DNA of 64,000 nucleotides from Brachybacterium sillae (lineage in GTDB: Bacteria > Actinomycetota > Actinomycetes > Actinomycetales > Dermabacteraceae): positions 248,001-312,000 of the forward strand of contig NZ_JAFEUW010000001.1 in assembly GCF_025028335.1 (NCBI RefSeq). The letters run 5' to 3'. A program made the translations under genes and the position numbers. Below are positions 25,122-33,862 of the stretch, one piece after another (positions within the stretch are counted from its first letter, which is position 1; each line of letters begins with the position of its first letter). Under the pieces are notes generated by a model, which was given only the letters and a program-made list of their open reading frames with translations, had not been told where the DNA came from and searched no databases.

Positions 25122-27805
25122 GCGCCCGTGGTCTGGCGCAGACCGGTGGCGACGGCCTCGAGGGCGGCTCCGGTGCGGGCGGCGTCACCGCCGCCGCCCT
25201 GCGCCATATCGTCCTTGCCGCCGCCGCGGCCGCCCATCGCCTCCGCGCCTGCCTTCAGCAGGACGCCGGCGCGCAGACCCTTCTCCCGGGCCGCGGCGTT
25301 GGTGGCGACGATCAGCGTGGCACGGCCGTCGACCGACCCGGTGAGCGCGACCACCGCGGGGGTGTCCTCCCCCAGGCGGCCGCGGAGGTCCTGGGCGAGG
25401 GTGCGCAGGTCCCCGCCGTCGATGCCGTCACCGGCGTCGTGGGCCACCAGCCGCACCCCGCCGACAGTGGTGGCGGACTCCAGCAGGCTCCCGGCCTGCG
25501 CGTGCATCTGCGCGGCCCGCAGGGTCGCGATCTGCTTCTCCATGTCCTTGACGCGGGCGGCGAGGGCCTGCACGCGACCGGGCACGTCATCGGCGGTGGT
25601 GCGGAGGATCTCCGCCAGCTGCGAGACCACCGCGTGATCCTTCGCCTGCTGCCGGTACGCGGACAGGCCCACCAGGGCGTCGACGCGCCGCACCCCGGAG
25701 CCGATGGACGATTCACCCATCAGCTGCACGGAACCGATCAGGCCGGTGGTCGGCACGTGGGTGCCGCCGCACAGCTCCCGCGACCAGTCCCCACCGATCG
25801 ACACCACGCGCACTACGTCGCCGTACTTCTCACCGAACAGCGCCATCGCGCCGAGGGCCTTCGCGTCCTCCAGGCTCATCTGCTGATCGGTGACGTCCAG
25901 GCCCTCCTGCAGCAGCGAGTTCACCCGGCCCTCGACCTGCTCCAGGGAGGACTTCGGGACAGCCTGCCCGTAGCGGAAGTCGAAGCGCATCCGGCCCGGT
26001 GAGTTCTCCGATCCGGCCTGGGTGGCCTGTTCGCCGAGCTCCTCCCGCAGTGCCTGGTGGACCATGTGGGTGGCGGTGTGGGCGCGGGCGATGGCACCAC
26101 GACGCTCCAGGTCGATCGCCGCGACGGCGCTGGTGTGCGGCGCGAGCTCCCCCTCGACCAGGCGGCCGCGGTGCACGATCAGGCCCTTCACCGGGGTCTG
26201 CACGTCATCGACCTGCATCACGGCACCGGAGGCGGTGGTGATGGTGCCCTGGTCGGCGAGCTGGCCGCCCATCTCGGCGTAGAACGGGGTGGCGGCGAGC
26301 ACCACCTCGACGTCGGCCGGGGCGGTGACGCTGTCCACCAGGGCCCCGTCCACCAGCACCGATTCGACGGTGGTGGCGGTGGTCGACTCGTCGTACCCGA
26401 GGAACGGCACCGCGCCGCCGCGCTCCCCCAGCAACCGGTTGTACACGGCGGTGTCGGTGTGGCCGGTCTTCTTCGCGGCGGCATCGGCACGGGCGCGTTC
26501 GCGCTGCTCCTGCATGGCCGCGCGGAAACCCTGCTCGTCGACGCCGAGGCCGACCTCCTGCGCCATCTCCAGAGTCAGGTCGATGGGGAAACCGTAGGTG
26601 TCGTGCAGTCGGAAGGCATCGGCGCCGGAGACGCTGCGGCGGCCCTCCGCGCGGGCGGTGCCCACGACCTGGTCGAAGATGGTGGTGCCGGATTCGAGGG
26701 TGCGCCGGAAGGCGTCCTCCTCGGTCAGCACGATGTCGGCGATGCGCTCGTAGCGCTCGGCGATCTCCGGGTAGGACTCCGCCATGAGGTCCCGGGAGAC
26801 CGGAAGCAGCTGCTCCATCGCCGGATCAGCGAAACCGAGCAGACGCATGGACCGCACCGCGCGGCGGATCAGACGGCGCATCACGTAGCCGCGCCCCTCG
26901 TTGCCGGGGCGCACGCCGTCACCGGCGAGCATCAGCGCACTGCGGACGTGGTCGGCGACCACGCGCAGACGCACATCGTCCTCCCCCGCCGCGCCGTAGC
27001 GCCTGCCGGTCAGTTCCTCCGCCCGCTGGATCACGGGGAAGACCTGATCGGTCTCGTACATGTTCTGCTTGCCCTGCAGCAGGTAGGCGAGACGCTCCAC
27101 GCCCAGGCCGGTGTCGATGGCCGTCTGGTCCAGGGTGCCCAGCAGCGGGTAGTCCTTGCCCTCTCCCTCACCGCGCAGGAACTCGTCGAACACCAGGTTC
27201 CAGATCTCGAGGTAGCGGTCGCCGCCCGGATCGACGGTGCCGCCCACGGCCTCCGGCCCGAACTCAGGGCCGCGGTCGTAGTGCCACTCCCCGCAGCCGC
27301 CGGCGGGGCCGGGCTGACCGGTGGACCAGAAGTTCTCCTCCTTGGGCAGCTTCACGATGTGCCCGGGATCCAGGCCGATCACGCGGGTGAGGTGGTCGTA
27401 GGAGACGTCGTCCTGCTCCCACAGCGTCACCCAGAGGCGGTCCCCGTCCAGCCCGAAGCCGCCATCGGCCTGCGAGCTGGTCAGCAGCTCCCAGGCGAGG
27501 TCGATCGCACCCTCCTTGAAGTAGTCCCCGAAGGAGAAGTTCCCCGCCATCTGGAAGAAGGTGCCGTGCCGGGTGGTGCGGCCGACGTTCTCGATGTCGT
27601 TGGTGCGGATGCACTTCTGCACGCTCGCGGCGCGCGGCCATGGCGCCTTCTCGGTGCCGACGATGTACGGGATGAAGGGCACCATGCCGGCCACCGTGAA
27701 CAGGATCGACGGATCCGAGGAGACGAGCGAGGCGCTGGGGACGATCTCGTGCCCCTTCTTCGCGAAGAAGTCGAGCCAGCGGCTGCGGATCTCGGAGGTG
27801 CGCAT
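25118..27805 (-). CDS. alaS: Alanyl-tRNA synthetase
   Basis: AlaRS charges tRNA-Ala and edits mischarged Ser or Gly. The 895-residue protein has the class II catalytic core at the N-terminus (RWLDFFAKKGHEIVPS; motif 2 RTNDIENVGRTTRHGTFFQM). The editing domain carries the zinc ligands HTATH near 572 and CGGTH near 677. A C-terminal coiled coil and DHHA1 domain end in a Gly-rich GGRGGGKDDMAQGGG segment. The ATG at 27,805 has an AAGGA ribosome binding site; the GTG nine codons earlier does not. It starts the alaS-ruvX-mltG-aroE run. Confidence 0.97.
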   Translation of the reverse strand: MRTSEIRSRWLDFFAKKGHEIVPSASLVSSDPSILFTVAGMVPFIPYIVGTEKAPWPRAASVQKCIRTNDIENVGRTTRHGTFFQMAGNFSFGDYFKEGAIDLAWELLTSSQADGGFGLDGDRLWVTLWEQDDVSYDHLTRVIGLDPGHIVKLPKEENFWSTGQPGPAGGCGEWHYDRGPEFGPEAVGGTVDPGGDRYLEIWNLVFDEFLRGEGEGKDYPLLGTLDQTAIDTGLGVERLAYLLQGKQNMYETDQVFPVIQRAEELTGRRYGAAGEDDVRLRVVADHVRSALMLAGDGVRPGNEGRGYVMRRLIRRAVRSMRLLGFADPAMEQLLPVSRDLMAESYPEIAERYERIADIVLTEEDAFRRTLESGTTIFDQVVGTARAEGRRSVSGADAFRLHDTYGFPIDLTLEMAQEVGLGVDEQGFRAAMQEQRERARADAAAKKTGHTDTAVYNRLLGERGGAVPFLGYDESTTATTVESVLVDGALVDSVTAPADVEVVLAATPFYAEMGGQLADQGTITTASGAVMQVDDVQTPVKGLIVHRGRLVEGELAPHTSAVAAIDLERRGAIARAHTATHMVHQALREELGEQATQAGSENSPGRMRFDFRYGQAVPKSSLEQVEGRVNSLLQEGLDVTDQQMSLEDAKALGAMALFGEKYGDVVRVVSIGGDWSRELCGGTHVPTTGLIGSVQLMGESSIGSGVRRVDALVGLSAYRQQAKDHAVVSQLAEILRTTADDVPGRVQALAARVKDMEKQIATLRAAQMHAQAGSLLESATTVGGVRLVAHDAGDGIDGGDLRTLAQDLRGRLGEDTPAVVALTGSVDGRATLIVATNAAAREKGLRAGVLLKAGAEAMGGRGGGKDDMAQGGGGDAARTGAALEAVATGLRQTTGA

Positions 27806-27942
27806 GGGCGGGAGTCCTTCCTGGACCGTCACGGGGCGACGGTTCGGTGATCACGGGGCAGGGCGCCGGCCACAGGGCCGGAGCGACCTGGTCAGGGTAC
27901 GCGAGGGCGGCGCCTGCACAGCACACCACCCCCATAACGACA

Positions 27943-27975
27943 CTCGCCGCGCCCGGTGGAACCGGACGCGGCGAG
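27943..27975 (-). terminator. Hairpin terminator after rpsD
   Basis: CTCGCCGCG (27,943-27,951) pairs with CGCGGCGAG (27,967-27,975), with a further inner CCGGT/ACCGG pairing. It lies 18 nt beyond the rpsD stop and separates rpsD from alaS. Confidence 0.75.
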
Positions 27976-27992
27976 AGCGAGAGGCAAAGAGA

Positions 27993-28619
27993 TCAGCGAG
28001 CGTAGTACTCGACGACCAGCTGGACCTCGCAGGAGACGGGCACGTCGGCCCGCTTCGGACGGGAGACCAGCTTCGACTTCAGCTCGGACAGCTCGACCGA
28101 CAGGTACGAGGGGACGGAGGCCTGCACATCGGCGTGGGCACCCTCGGCGGCGAGCTGGAAGGGCTCCAGGGCCTGGCTCTTCGGCTTGATCTGGATGGTC
28201 TGGCCCGGCTTCACACGGAAGGAGGGGCGGTCCACCAGCTTGCCGTCGACCAGCACGTGGCGGTGCACCACGACCTGGCGGGCCTGCAGGATGGTGCGGG
28301 CGAAACCGGAGCGCAGGACCAGGGCGTCCAGACGCATCTCCAGCAGCTCGACCATGCTCTCACCGGTCAGACCGGACTCCTTGCGGGCGTCCAGGTAGAT
28401 CCGGTGGAGCTGCTTCTCGCGCAGCGCGTACTGGGCGCGCAGACGCTGCTTCTCGCGCAGACGCACCGCGTAGTCGGACTCGGTGCGGCGACGCGCGCGG
28501 CCGTGCTGGCCCGGCGCGTAGGGGCGCTTCTCGAAGTACTTGACCGACTTCGGGGTGAGCGGGAGCCCGAGGGCTCGAGACAGACGCGCCTGACGGCGCG
28601 CACGGGTGACGTTGGTCAC
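27993..28619 (-). CDS. rpsD: 30S ribosomal protein S4
   Basis: S4 nucleates 30S assembly by binding the 16S rRNA 5' domain. The 208-residue protein has the S4 N-terminal region (YFEKRPYAPGQHGRARRR) and the S4 RNA-binding domain (RLDALVLRSGFARTILQARQ, then HVLVDGKLVDRPSF). The zinc-binding cysteines seen in some S4 proteins are absent, so it is a C-minus form. In many bacteria rpsD is in the alpha operon. Here it stands as a single transcript before alaS with its own terminator, which is common in the Micrococcales. The 190 bases upstream hold the promoter region and an inverted repeat. Confidence 0.97.
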   Translation of the reverse strand: MTNVTRARRQARLSRALGLPLTPKSVKYFEKRPYAPGQHGRARRRTESDYAVRLREKQRLRAQYALREKQLHRIYLDARKESGLTGESMVELLEMRLDALVLRSGFARTILQARQVVVHRHVLVDGKLVDRPSFRVKPGQTIQIKPKSQALEPFQLAAEGAHADVQASVPSYLSVELSELKSKLVSRPKRADVPVSCEVQLVVEYYAR

Positions 28620-28810
28620 GGAAGATACCTCTTGATCAGTGGTGCGAATCCAGAAAGGCAGCCGCGGATTCGGCCGATCAGATTACCGGAGGGCGCCGCG
28701 CCCGGGCAATGAACGATGCCGCAGGTCATGCGCCTGTCGCTGTGGTGTCGGTCACGGCGCGGGGGCGGCGGTGGGGCAGCACCCACCGAGGGGTCGTCGC
28801 CGGAGGCGTG

Positions 28811-30184
28811 TCAGGTAGGCCGGTCACCGCGCAGCAGGCGCCGCAGCACCTCTACGCGCCTGGCGAGCGGTCCCTCCGCCCCGTGGGAGGTCGGGTGGTA
28901 ATAGGTGACGCCCTTCAGGTCATCGGGGGCGTACTGCTGGGCGGCGACGGCGTGGGGTGCATCGTGGGCGTACTGGTAGCCCTCGCCGTGGCCGAGCCCC
29001 TTCGCCCCGGAGTAGTGGGAGTCCCGCAGGGCCGGCGGCACCGGTCCCCCGCGCCCGGCCTTCACATCCGCGATGGCGGCGTTGATCGCGAGGTACGACG
29101 CATTCGACTTGGGGGCGGTGGCGATGTGCACCACGGCCTGCGCCAGCGGGATCCGGCCCTCCGGCATGCCCAGCTGCTGCACCGCCTGGGCGGCGGCCAC
29201 CGCCACCTGCAGGGCCGAGGGGTCCGCCATGCCGACCTCCTCACTGGCGGCGATCACCACCCGGCGGGCGATGAACCGTGGGTCCTCCCCCGCCTCGATC
29301 ATCCGCGCCAGATAGTGCAGGGAGGCGTCGACGTCACTGCCGCGCATCGACTTGATGAAGGCGCTGGTGACGTCATAGTGCTGGTCTCCGTCGCGGTCGT
29401 AGCGCAGGGCCGCGCGGTTGACGGCCTGGGCGACGGTGTCGGCGTCGATCCGGTCGGTGCCCTTCTGCAGGGCCGCCGCGGCCGCCGCCTCCAGGGAGGT
29501 GAGGATTCGGCGGGCATCCCCGCCTCCCAGCCGCAGTAGGGCCTCGCGGGCGTCGTCCTCCAGCTGCACCGCGCCGCCGAGCCCGCGCTCCTCGGTGAGG
29601 GCGCGATCCACGAGGGTGCCGAGGTCCTCCCGCGACAGCGGCTCGAGGGTCACCAGGATGGAGCGCGACAGCAACGGCGAGATCACCGAGAAATGCGGGT
29701 TCTCGGTGGTGGCGGCGATCAGCGTGACCCAGCGGTTCTCCACGCTCGGCAACAGTGCATCCTGCTGCGACTTCGAGAAACGGTGCACCTCATCGACGAA
29801 CAGCACGGTCTCCCGGCCGGTGGTCCGGAGACGCCGGCGGGCGGCATCGACCACATCGCGCACATCCTTCACCCCGGCGAGCACCGCGCTGAGCTCCACG
29901 AACTCCCGGTCACCGCTGGTCGCGACCGCATAGGCCAGGGTGGTCTTGCCGGTGCCGGGCGGTCCCCACAGGATCACCGAGGCGGGGGCGGTGCGGGAGT
30001 CGTCGGCCGCGACCAGACGCCGCAGCGGGCTGCCGGGCGCGAGGGCGGCGGACTGCCCGACGACCTCCTCCAGGGAACGCGGCCGCATCCGCACCGCCAG
30101 CGGCGCGCGATGGTCCCGGTTGTCCTCGGAGAGCGTGCGCGGGGTCGGGGCATCACCCCCGCGGGAGAAGAGGTCGTCGTCCAC
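28811..30184 (-). CDS. rarA: Replication-associated recombination protein A (MgsA/RarA ATPase)
   Basis: RarA is a clamp-loader-like AAA+ ATPase that acts at stalled replication forks. The 457-residue protein has GPPGTGKTT near 76, the Walker B FVDEVHRF near 133, sensor 1 ATTENPHF and the arginine-finger segment LLSRSILV. The C-terminal tetramerisation domain holds DPSALQVAVAAAQAV and PNDLKG-like YAPDDLKGVTYY. It begins with GTG 30,184, 9 nt after the pyrD stop, so it is the last gene of an operon with two small membrane proteins and pyrD. Confidence 0.95.
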   Translation of the reverse strand: MDDDLFSRGGDAPTPRTLSEDNRDHRAPLAVRMRPRSLEEVVGQSAALAPGSPLRRLVAADDSRTAPASVILWGPPGTGKTTLAYAVATSGDREFVELSAVLAGVKDVRDVVDAARRRLRTTGRETVLFVDEVHRFSKSQQDALLPSVENRWVTLIAATTENPHFSVISPLLSRSILVTLEPLSREDLGTLVDRALTEERGLGGAVQLEDDAREALLRLGGGDARRILTSLEAAAAAALQKGTDRIDADTVAQAVNRAALRYDRDGDQHYDVTSAFIKSMRGSDVDASLHYLARMIEAGEDPRFIARRVVIAASEEVGMADPSALQVAVAAAQAVQQLGMPEGRIPLAQAVVHIATAPKSNASYLAINAAIADVKAGRGGPVPPALRDSHYSGAKGLGHGEGYQYAHDAPHAVAAQQYAPDDLKGVTYYHPTSHGAEGPLARRVEVLRRLLRGDRPT

Positions 30185-30193
30185 CGGGGCAGG

Positions 30194-31297
30194 CTACGCC
30201 GCGGTCCCGACACGCGAGTGGCGCAGGGCGCGCGCCAGGCGGCCGGGCCAGCCCGGGCCCTCGTAGATGAAAGAGGTGTAGACCTGCACCAGGTCGGCGC
30301 CGTCTCGCAGACGGGCAGCGGCCTCCTCGGCTGAGTCGATCCCGCCGGCGCTGATGATCACCGGTGTCGGGCCGAGGCGCTCACGCAGCAGCAACAGCAC
30401 CTGGCGCGAGCGTTCGGCGAGGATCGGCCCCGACAGGCCGCCCGCTCCGATCGCCTCGACCTCGGCGCGCGGGGTGCGCAGATTCTCCGGGCGGGCGATG
30501 GTGGTGTTGGTGGCGATCACGCCGGCGAGTCCCAGGTCGAGCACCAGGTCGGCGACGGCGAGCACATCCTCGTCATGCAGATCGGGCGCGATCTTCACCA
30601 GCACCGGGACGCAGCGGCCGGTGTGCCGCTGCGCCTCGCGGGCCTCGGCGCTGACGGCCTCGAGGATGGGGCGCAGGGAGTCGACGCTCTGCAGGTCCCG
30701 CAGACCGGGCGTGTTCGGTGAGGACACGTTGACGGCGAGGTAGCTCGCGTAGGGGGCGAGCAGGCGCGCGCTGGTGCGGTAGTCCGCGGCGGCGTCCTCC
30801 AGCGGGGTGGTCTTCGTCTTGCCGATGTTCACGCCGATGTTGGCGTACCGGCCACGGTCGGTGGCGCGCACGCGGGCGAGCTCGCGGGCGGCGGCCTCGG
30901 CTCCACGGTTGTTGAAACCCATGCGGTTGATGAGGGCGCGGTCCGCCACCAGACGGAAGGCGCGGGGCCGGGGGTTGCCCTGCTGGCCGCGGGCGGTGAG
31001 GGTACCGACCTCCACATGTCCGAAGCCGAGGTCCAGTAGCGCGAGAGGCAGGTGAGCGTGCTTGTCCATCCCCGCGGCGAGGCCCACCGGGGAGGCGGGC
31101 GTGAGCCCCAGCGGACCGCGGTTCGCGGGCTCGGTGGTGACAGGCGCCGGCGTGCCGGTCAGGCGGCGCAGCAGGGTGGGGACGCCGGGAAGTCGGTGCG
31201 CGAGAGCGAGGCCGTCGAGGGCCAGTACATGCGCCTTCTCGGGGTCGAGGTGGCGCAGCACGGTGGAGAACAGGAGCCGGTACAGCACGGGCCTCAC
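30194..31297 (-). CDS. pyrD: Dihydroorotate dehydrogenase (quinone), class 2
   Basis: PyrD oxidises dihydroorotate to orotate in pyrimidine synthesis and passes electrons to membrane quinones. The 367-residue protein has the class 2 N-terminal helical quinone tunnel (residues 1-45, LYRLLFSTVLRHLDPEKAH). The barrel carries the FMN motifs FGHVEVGTLT and NRMGFNNRGA, and the active site VNVSSPNTPGLRDLQ where Ser serves as base. VKIAPDLHD and the C-terminal ISAGGIDS and LVQVYTSFIYEGP phosphate-binding loops are present. The GTG start overlaps the previous gene's stop (GTGA). Confidence 0.96.
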   Translation of the reverse strand: MRPVLYRLLFSTVLRHLDPEKAHVLALDGLALAHRLPGVPTLLRRLTGTPAPVTTEPANRGPLGLTPASPVGLAAGMDKHAHLPLALLDLGFGHVEVGTLTARGQQGNPRPRAFRLVADRALINRMGFNNRGAEAAARELARVRATDRGRYANIGVNIGKTKTTPLEDAAADYRTSARLLAPYASYLAVNVSSPNTPGLRDLQSVDSLRPILEAVSAEAREAQRHTGRCVPVLVKIAPDLHDEDVLAVADLVLDLGLAGVIATNTTIARPENLRTPRAEVEAIGAGGLSGPILAERSRQVLLLLRERLGPTPVIISAGGIDSAEEAAARLRDGADLVQVYTSFIYEGPGWPGRLARALRHSRVGTAA

Positions 31298-31752
31298 GCT
31301 ACGTCATGGGGTGCGGTCGCACGGTCCACCTCGGGGCGCGATCCCTGCGTGCGACGACGGCGCCGGTGCAGCAGATACGCGATCGCCACCATCGGCAGCA
31401 CCAGCGGCACGTACCCGTACCCACTGCCGAAGCGCGACCAGACGGTGTCATCGGGGAACAGCGCCGGATCCAGCACCGTGAGCAGACCGACGCCCACCAC
31501 TCCGGCGAGTTCGACGCTGCACAGCACCAGCGCCGCCGGGGAATCCTCCCCGCCGCGGCGGGCCAAAAGGACCGCTGCCGCGATGTAGGTGAGTGCCGCG
31601 ACCAGTGACAGCAGGTACGCGACGGGGGCAGCGGAGAAGTCCCGCAGGATCTGCACCAGGGAGCGGGCGGTCGCCGACAGGGCGAAGATCCCGTAGACCA
31701 CCACCAGCACGGTGACGAACCCGCGGGACCGGGTGGCGCGGGGTGTGTTCAT
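31294..31752 (-). CDS. Small membrane protein, unknown function
   Basis: The 152-residue protein starts at ATG 31,752, overlapping the stop of the preceding gene (ATGA). The earlier part of the open frame is antisense-like shadow. Four hydrophobic segments are visible (near 10-30, 42-62, 72-92 and 105-125), followed by a basic, Arg-rich tail. No family motif is recognised. It is translationally coupled on both sides, to another small membrane protein and to pyrD. A role beside the membrane-bound dihydroorotate dehydrogenase is possible but unsupported. Confidence 0.75.
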   Translation of the reverse strand: MNTPRATRSRGFVTVLVVVYGIFALSATARSLVQILRDFSAAPVAYLLSLVAALTYIAAAVLLARRGGEDSPAALVLCSVELAGVVGVGLLTVLDPALFPDDTVWSRFGSGYGYVPLVLPMVAIAYLLHRRRRRTQGSRPEVDRATAPHDVA

Positions 31753-32111
31753 GCGAAGCCTCCGGCCCAGATCTGCGGCAGACGCATCTGCAGCACCGCC
31801 ATCGTCACCGCGACGATCAGCACCGCCGCGCTGCCGAAGCGGCTGCGCTCCCACAGGCCCACCCAGACCCCGGCCACGGCGAGCATCACGCCGGTGAGGA
31901 GGTAGCCGTAGAGGGTGACGGGATCGGGGTCGACACCGCCACCGAGATCACGGCCGAGGAGCACCAGGCCCTCGAGGGTCCACACCACGCCGAGGAGGGC
32001 GCAGCCTCCGAGGAGGACGAGGTCGGCGGAGAGGTTGCGGATCACGGCGTACAGGCCGAGCACGGCGACCATGGTGCTGACCGCATACACCGCGATCACC
32101 AGCGCTCCCAC
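31749..32111 (-). CDS. Small membrane protein, unknown function
   Basis: The GTG at 32,111 lies 8 nt after a GAGGAGG ribosome binding site. The longer open frame upstream is the antisense of pepA. The 120-residue product is almost entirely hydrophobic, with about four helices (IAVYAVSTMVAVLGLYAVI, LLGGCALLGVVW, GYLLTGVMLAVAGVWVGLW, AAVLIVAVTMAVL). It is the first gene of the operon ending in rarA and is divergent from pepA, with about 100 bases between the two starts. Confidence 0.75.
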   Translation of the reverse strand: MGALVIAVYAVSTMVAVLGLYAVIRNLSADLVLLGGCALLGVVWTLEGLVLLGRDLGGGVDPDPVTLYGYLLTGVMLAVAGVWVGLWERSRFGSAAVLIVAVTMAVLQMRLPQIWAGGFA

Positions 32112-32200
32112 TGTCGCCGCCTCCTCGACTCCACGCCCCTCGGTGAGGCGTCGGACCTGCGCCGACGACCTCCGGCCGTCCGGTCGTCGGACGACTCGCC

Positions 32201-32206
32201 TACGAT
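32201..32206 (+). promoter_or_regulatory. Putative -10 box of a leaderless pepA promoter
   Basis: TACGAT ends 7 nt before the pepA ATG at 32,214, and no ribosome binding site lies between. A transcript starting at or next to the ATG is expected. Confidence 0.55.
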
Positions 32207-32213
32207 ACGGGGC

Positions 32214-33677
32214 ATGCCTGATATGACCCTCACCACGTCCGCTGTGTCCGAGGTCGACGTCGACCTGCTCATCCTGCCCGTCCTCACCGGTGCCGCCGAG
32301 GGCGCCGACCCGGTGGTGCTCGGCGTCGAGTCGCTCTCCGCCGCTGCCGCGGCCGTCGGTGTGACCGGTGCCCGCGGTGAGCAGCAGCTGATCCCCGGTG
32401 GGTCGGAGGTCCGCGCCCGGGCGATCGCATTGGTGGGCCTGGGCGCCTCGGACCTCGCCTCCGTCGAGCTGGAGGACATCCGCCACGCCGTCGGTGGTGC
32501 CGCGCGGACCGCCGCCGGCCGTCCGGATGTCGCCGTGGTCCTGCCCGGTGGCACCGCCCTGCAGCTCGCCGCTGCGGCCGAGGGGGCCGCCCTCGGTGCG
32601 TACGCCGTCACCGCCCACCGCACCACCGGTGCGAAGCCGGCCGTCGAGCGCATCCAGCTCGTGCTCTCCAAGGGTCAGGACAAGAAGGCCGCGGCCGCCT
32701 CCATCGAGCGGGCCCGCATCCTCGCAGACACCGTGAACATCACCCGCGACCTGGTGAACACCCCGCCGAACCTGCTGTACCCGGCGGAGTTCGCCCGCCG
32801 CGCCCAGGAACTCGCCACCGGCCGTGCGCTCTCCGTCACGGTGCTGGACGAGAAGCAGCTGCAGGCCGGCGGGTACGGAGGCATCGTCGGCGTGGGGCAG
32901 GGCTCCGCGCGCCCGCCGCGTCTGGTGACCGTCGACTACACCCCGAAGAAGGCCCGCGGCCACGTGGCGCTGGTCGGCAAGGGCATCACCTTCGACACCG
33001 GCGGCATCTCCCTCAAGCCGCCGGCCGGGATGGACGAGATGACCTCCGACATGACCGGCGCCGCGACGGTGCTCGCCGCAGTCATCGGTGCCGCCCGCAT
33101 GAAACTGCCGATCCGCGTGACGGCCCTCCTGGCGCTGGCCGAGAACATGCCCGGCGGGGGTGCGCAGCGACCCGGGGACGTGGTCACCATGCGCAACGGC
33201 CGCACCGTGGAGGTGCTCAACACCGACGCCGAGGGGCGCCTGGTGATGGCCGATGCCCTGGTGGACGCCGCGGCGCTCGAGCCCGATCTGCTGCTCGACG
33301 TCGCCACTCTCACCGGCGCGGCCACCGTGGCGCTCGGCAAGCGGGTGGCCGCCGTGATGGGACACGACGAGCCCCGCGCCGAGGTCGTCGCCGCCGCCGA
33401 GGCCACCGGTGAGCCGTTCTGGCCGATGCCGCTCCCGCAGGACCTCGAGAAGGAGATCAAGGGTCGCATCGCGGACCTGAAGAACGTGGGCGAACGCTGG
33501 GGTGGCGCGCTCACCGCGGGCCTGTTCCTGCGCGAGTTCGTCGGTGACACCCCCTGGGCGCACCTCGACATCGCCGGCCCCGCGTTCTCCACCTCCGCCC
33601 ACGGCTACCTGCCCGCCGGTGGCACCGGGATGAGCGTGCGCACGCTGCTGGAGATCATCGAGAAGCGCGCCGCCTGA
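32214..33677 (+). CDS. pepA: Leucyl aminopeptidase (M17)
   Basis: PepA removes N-terminal residues from peptides using two metal ions. The 487-residue protein has a variable N-terminal domain and a catalytic M17 domain. The latter holds VGKGITFDTGGISLKP (metal Lys and Asp), the signature NTDAEGRLVMADAL near 335 and the helix with DVATLTGAA. The frame is open upstream, but ATG 32,214 follows the -10 box and begins the homology. It opens the conserved order pepA-lpdA-sucB found in actinobacteria. Confidence 0.95.
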   Translation: MPDMTLTTSAVSEVDVDLLILPVLTGAAEGADPVVLGVESLSAAAAAVGVTGARGEQQLIPGGSEVRARAIALVGLGASDLASVELEDIRHAVGGAARTAAGRPDVAVVLPGGTALQLAAAAEGAALGAYAVTAHRTTGAKPAVERIQLVLSKGQDKKAAAASIERARILADTVNITRDLVNTPPNLLYPAEFARRAQELATGRALSVTVLDEKQLQAGGYGGIVGVGQGSARPPRLVTVDYTPKKARGHVALVGKGITFDTGGISLKPPAGMDEMTSDMTGAATVLAAVIGAARMKLPIRVTALLALAENMPGGGAQRPGDVVTMRNGRTVEVLNTDAEGRLVMADALVDAAALEPDLLLDVATLTGAATVALGKRVAAVMGHDEPRAEVVAAAEATGEPFWPMPLPQDLEKEIKGRIADLKNVGERWGGALTAGLFLREFVGDTPWAHLDIAGPAFSTSAHGYLPAGGTGMSVRTLLEIIEKRAA

Positions 33678-33862
33678 GACGCCCCTGCCGCACCGGCCGC
33701 CCGCCCCGGCGCCGTCGCGGCGGTGTCGCACCGGCGCGGATCCTGGGCCGGGCGCTGAGCCCCGGCCCAGCCCCGTGACCTAAGCTGGACGCACATGCGG
33801 CGCGGTCGGGCACCGCCCGGCCGCGCCTCCCCAGACCACACACCTTCCGAAGGAGAACCGCG

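Noticed and set aside
28645..28672. Inverted repeat CGAATCC...GGATTCG in the rpsD leader, perhaps an S4 autoregulation site
   Set aside because: Seven-base arms with a 14-base loop are too weak, and it does not resemble a known S4 leader structure.
31749..33731. 660-codon minus-strand frame over pepA
   Set aside because: Only the final 120 codons, after a GAGGAGG ribosome binding site, are hydrophobic protein-like sequence. The remainder mirrors pepA.
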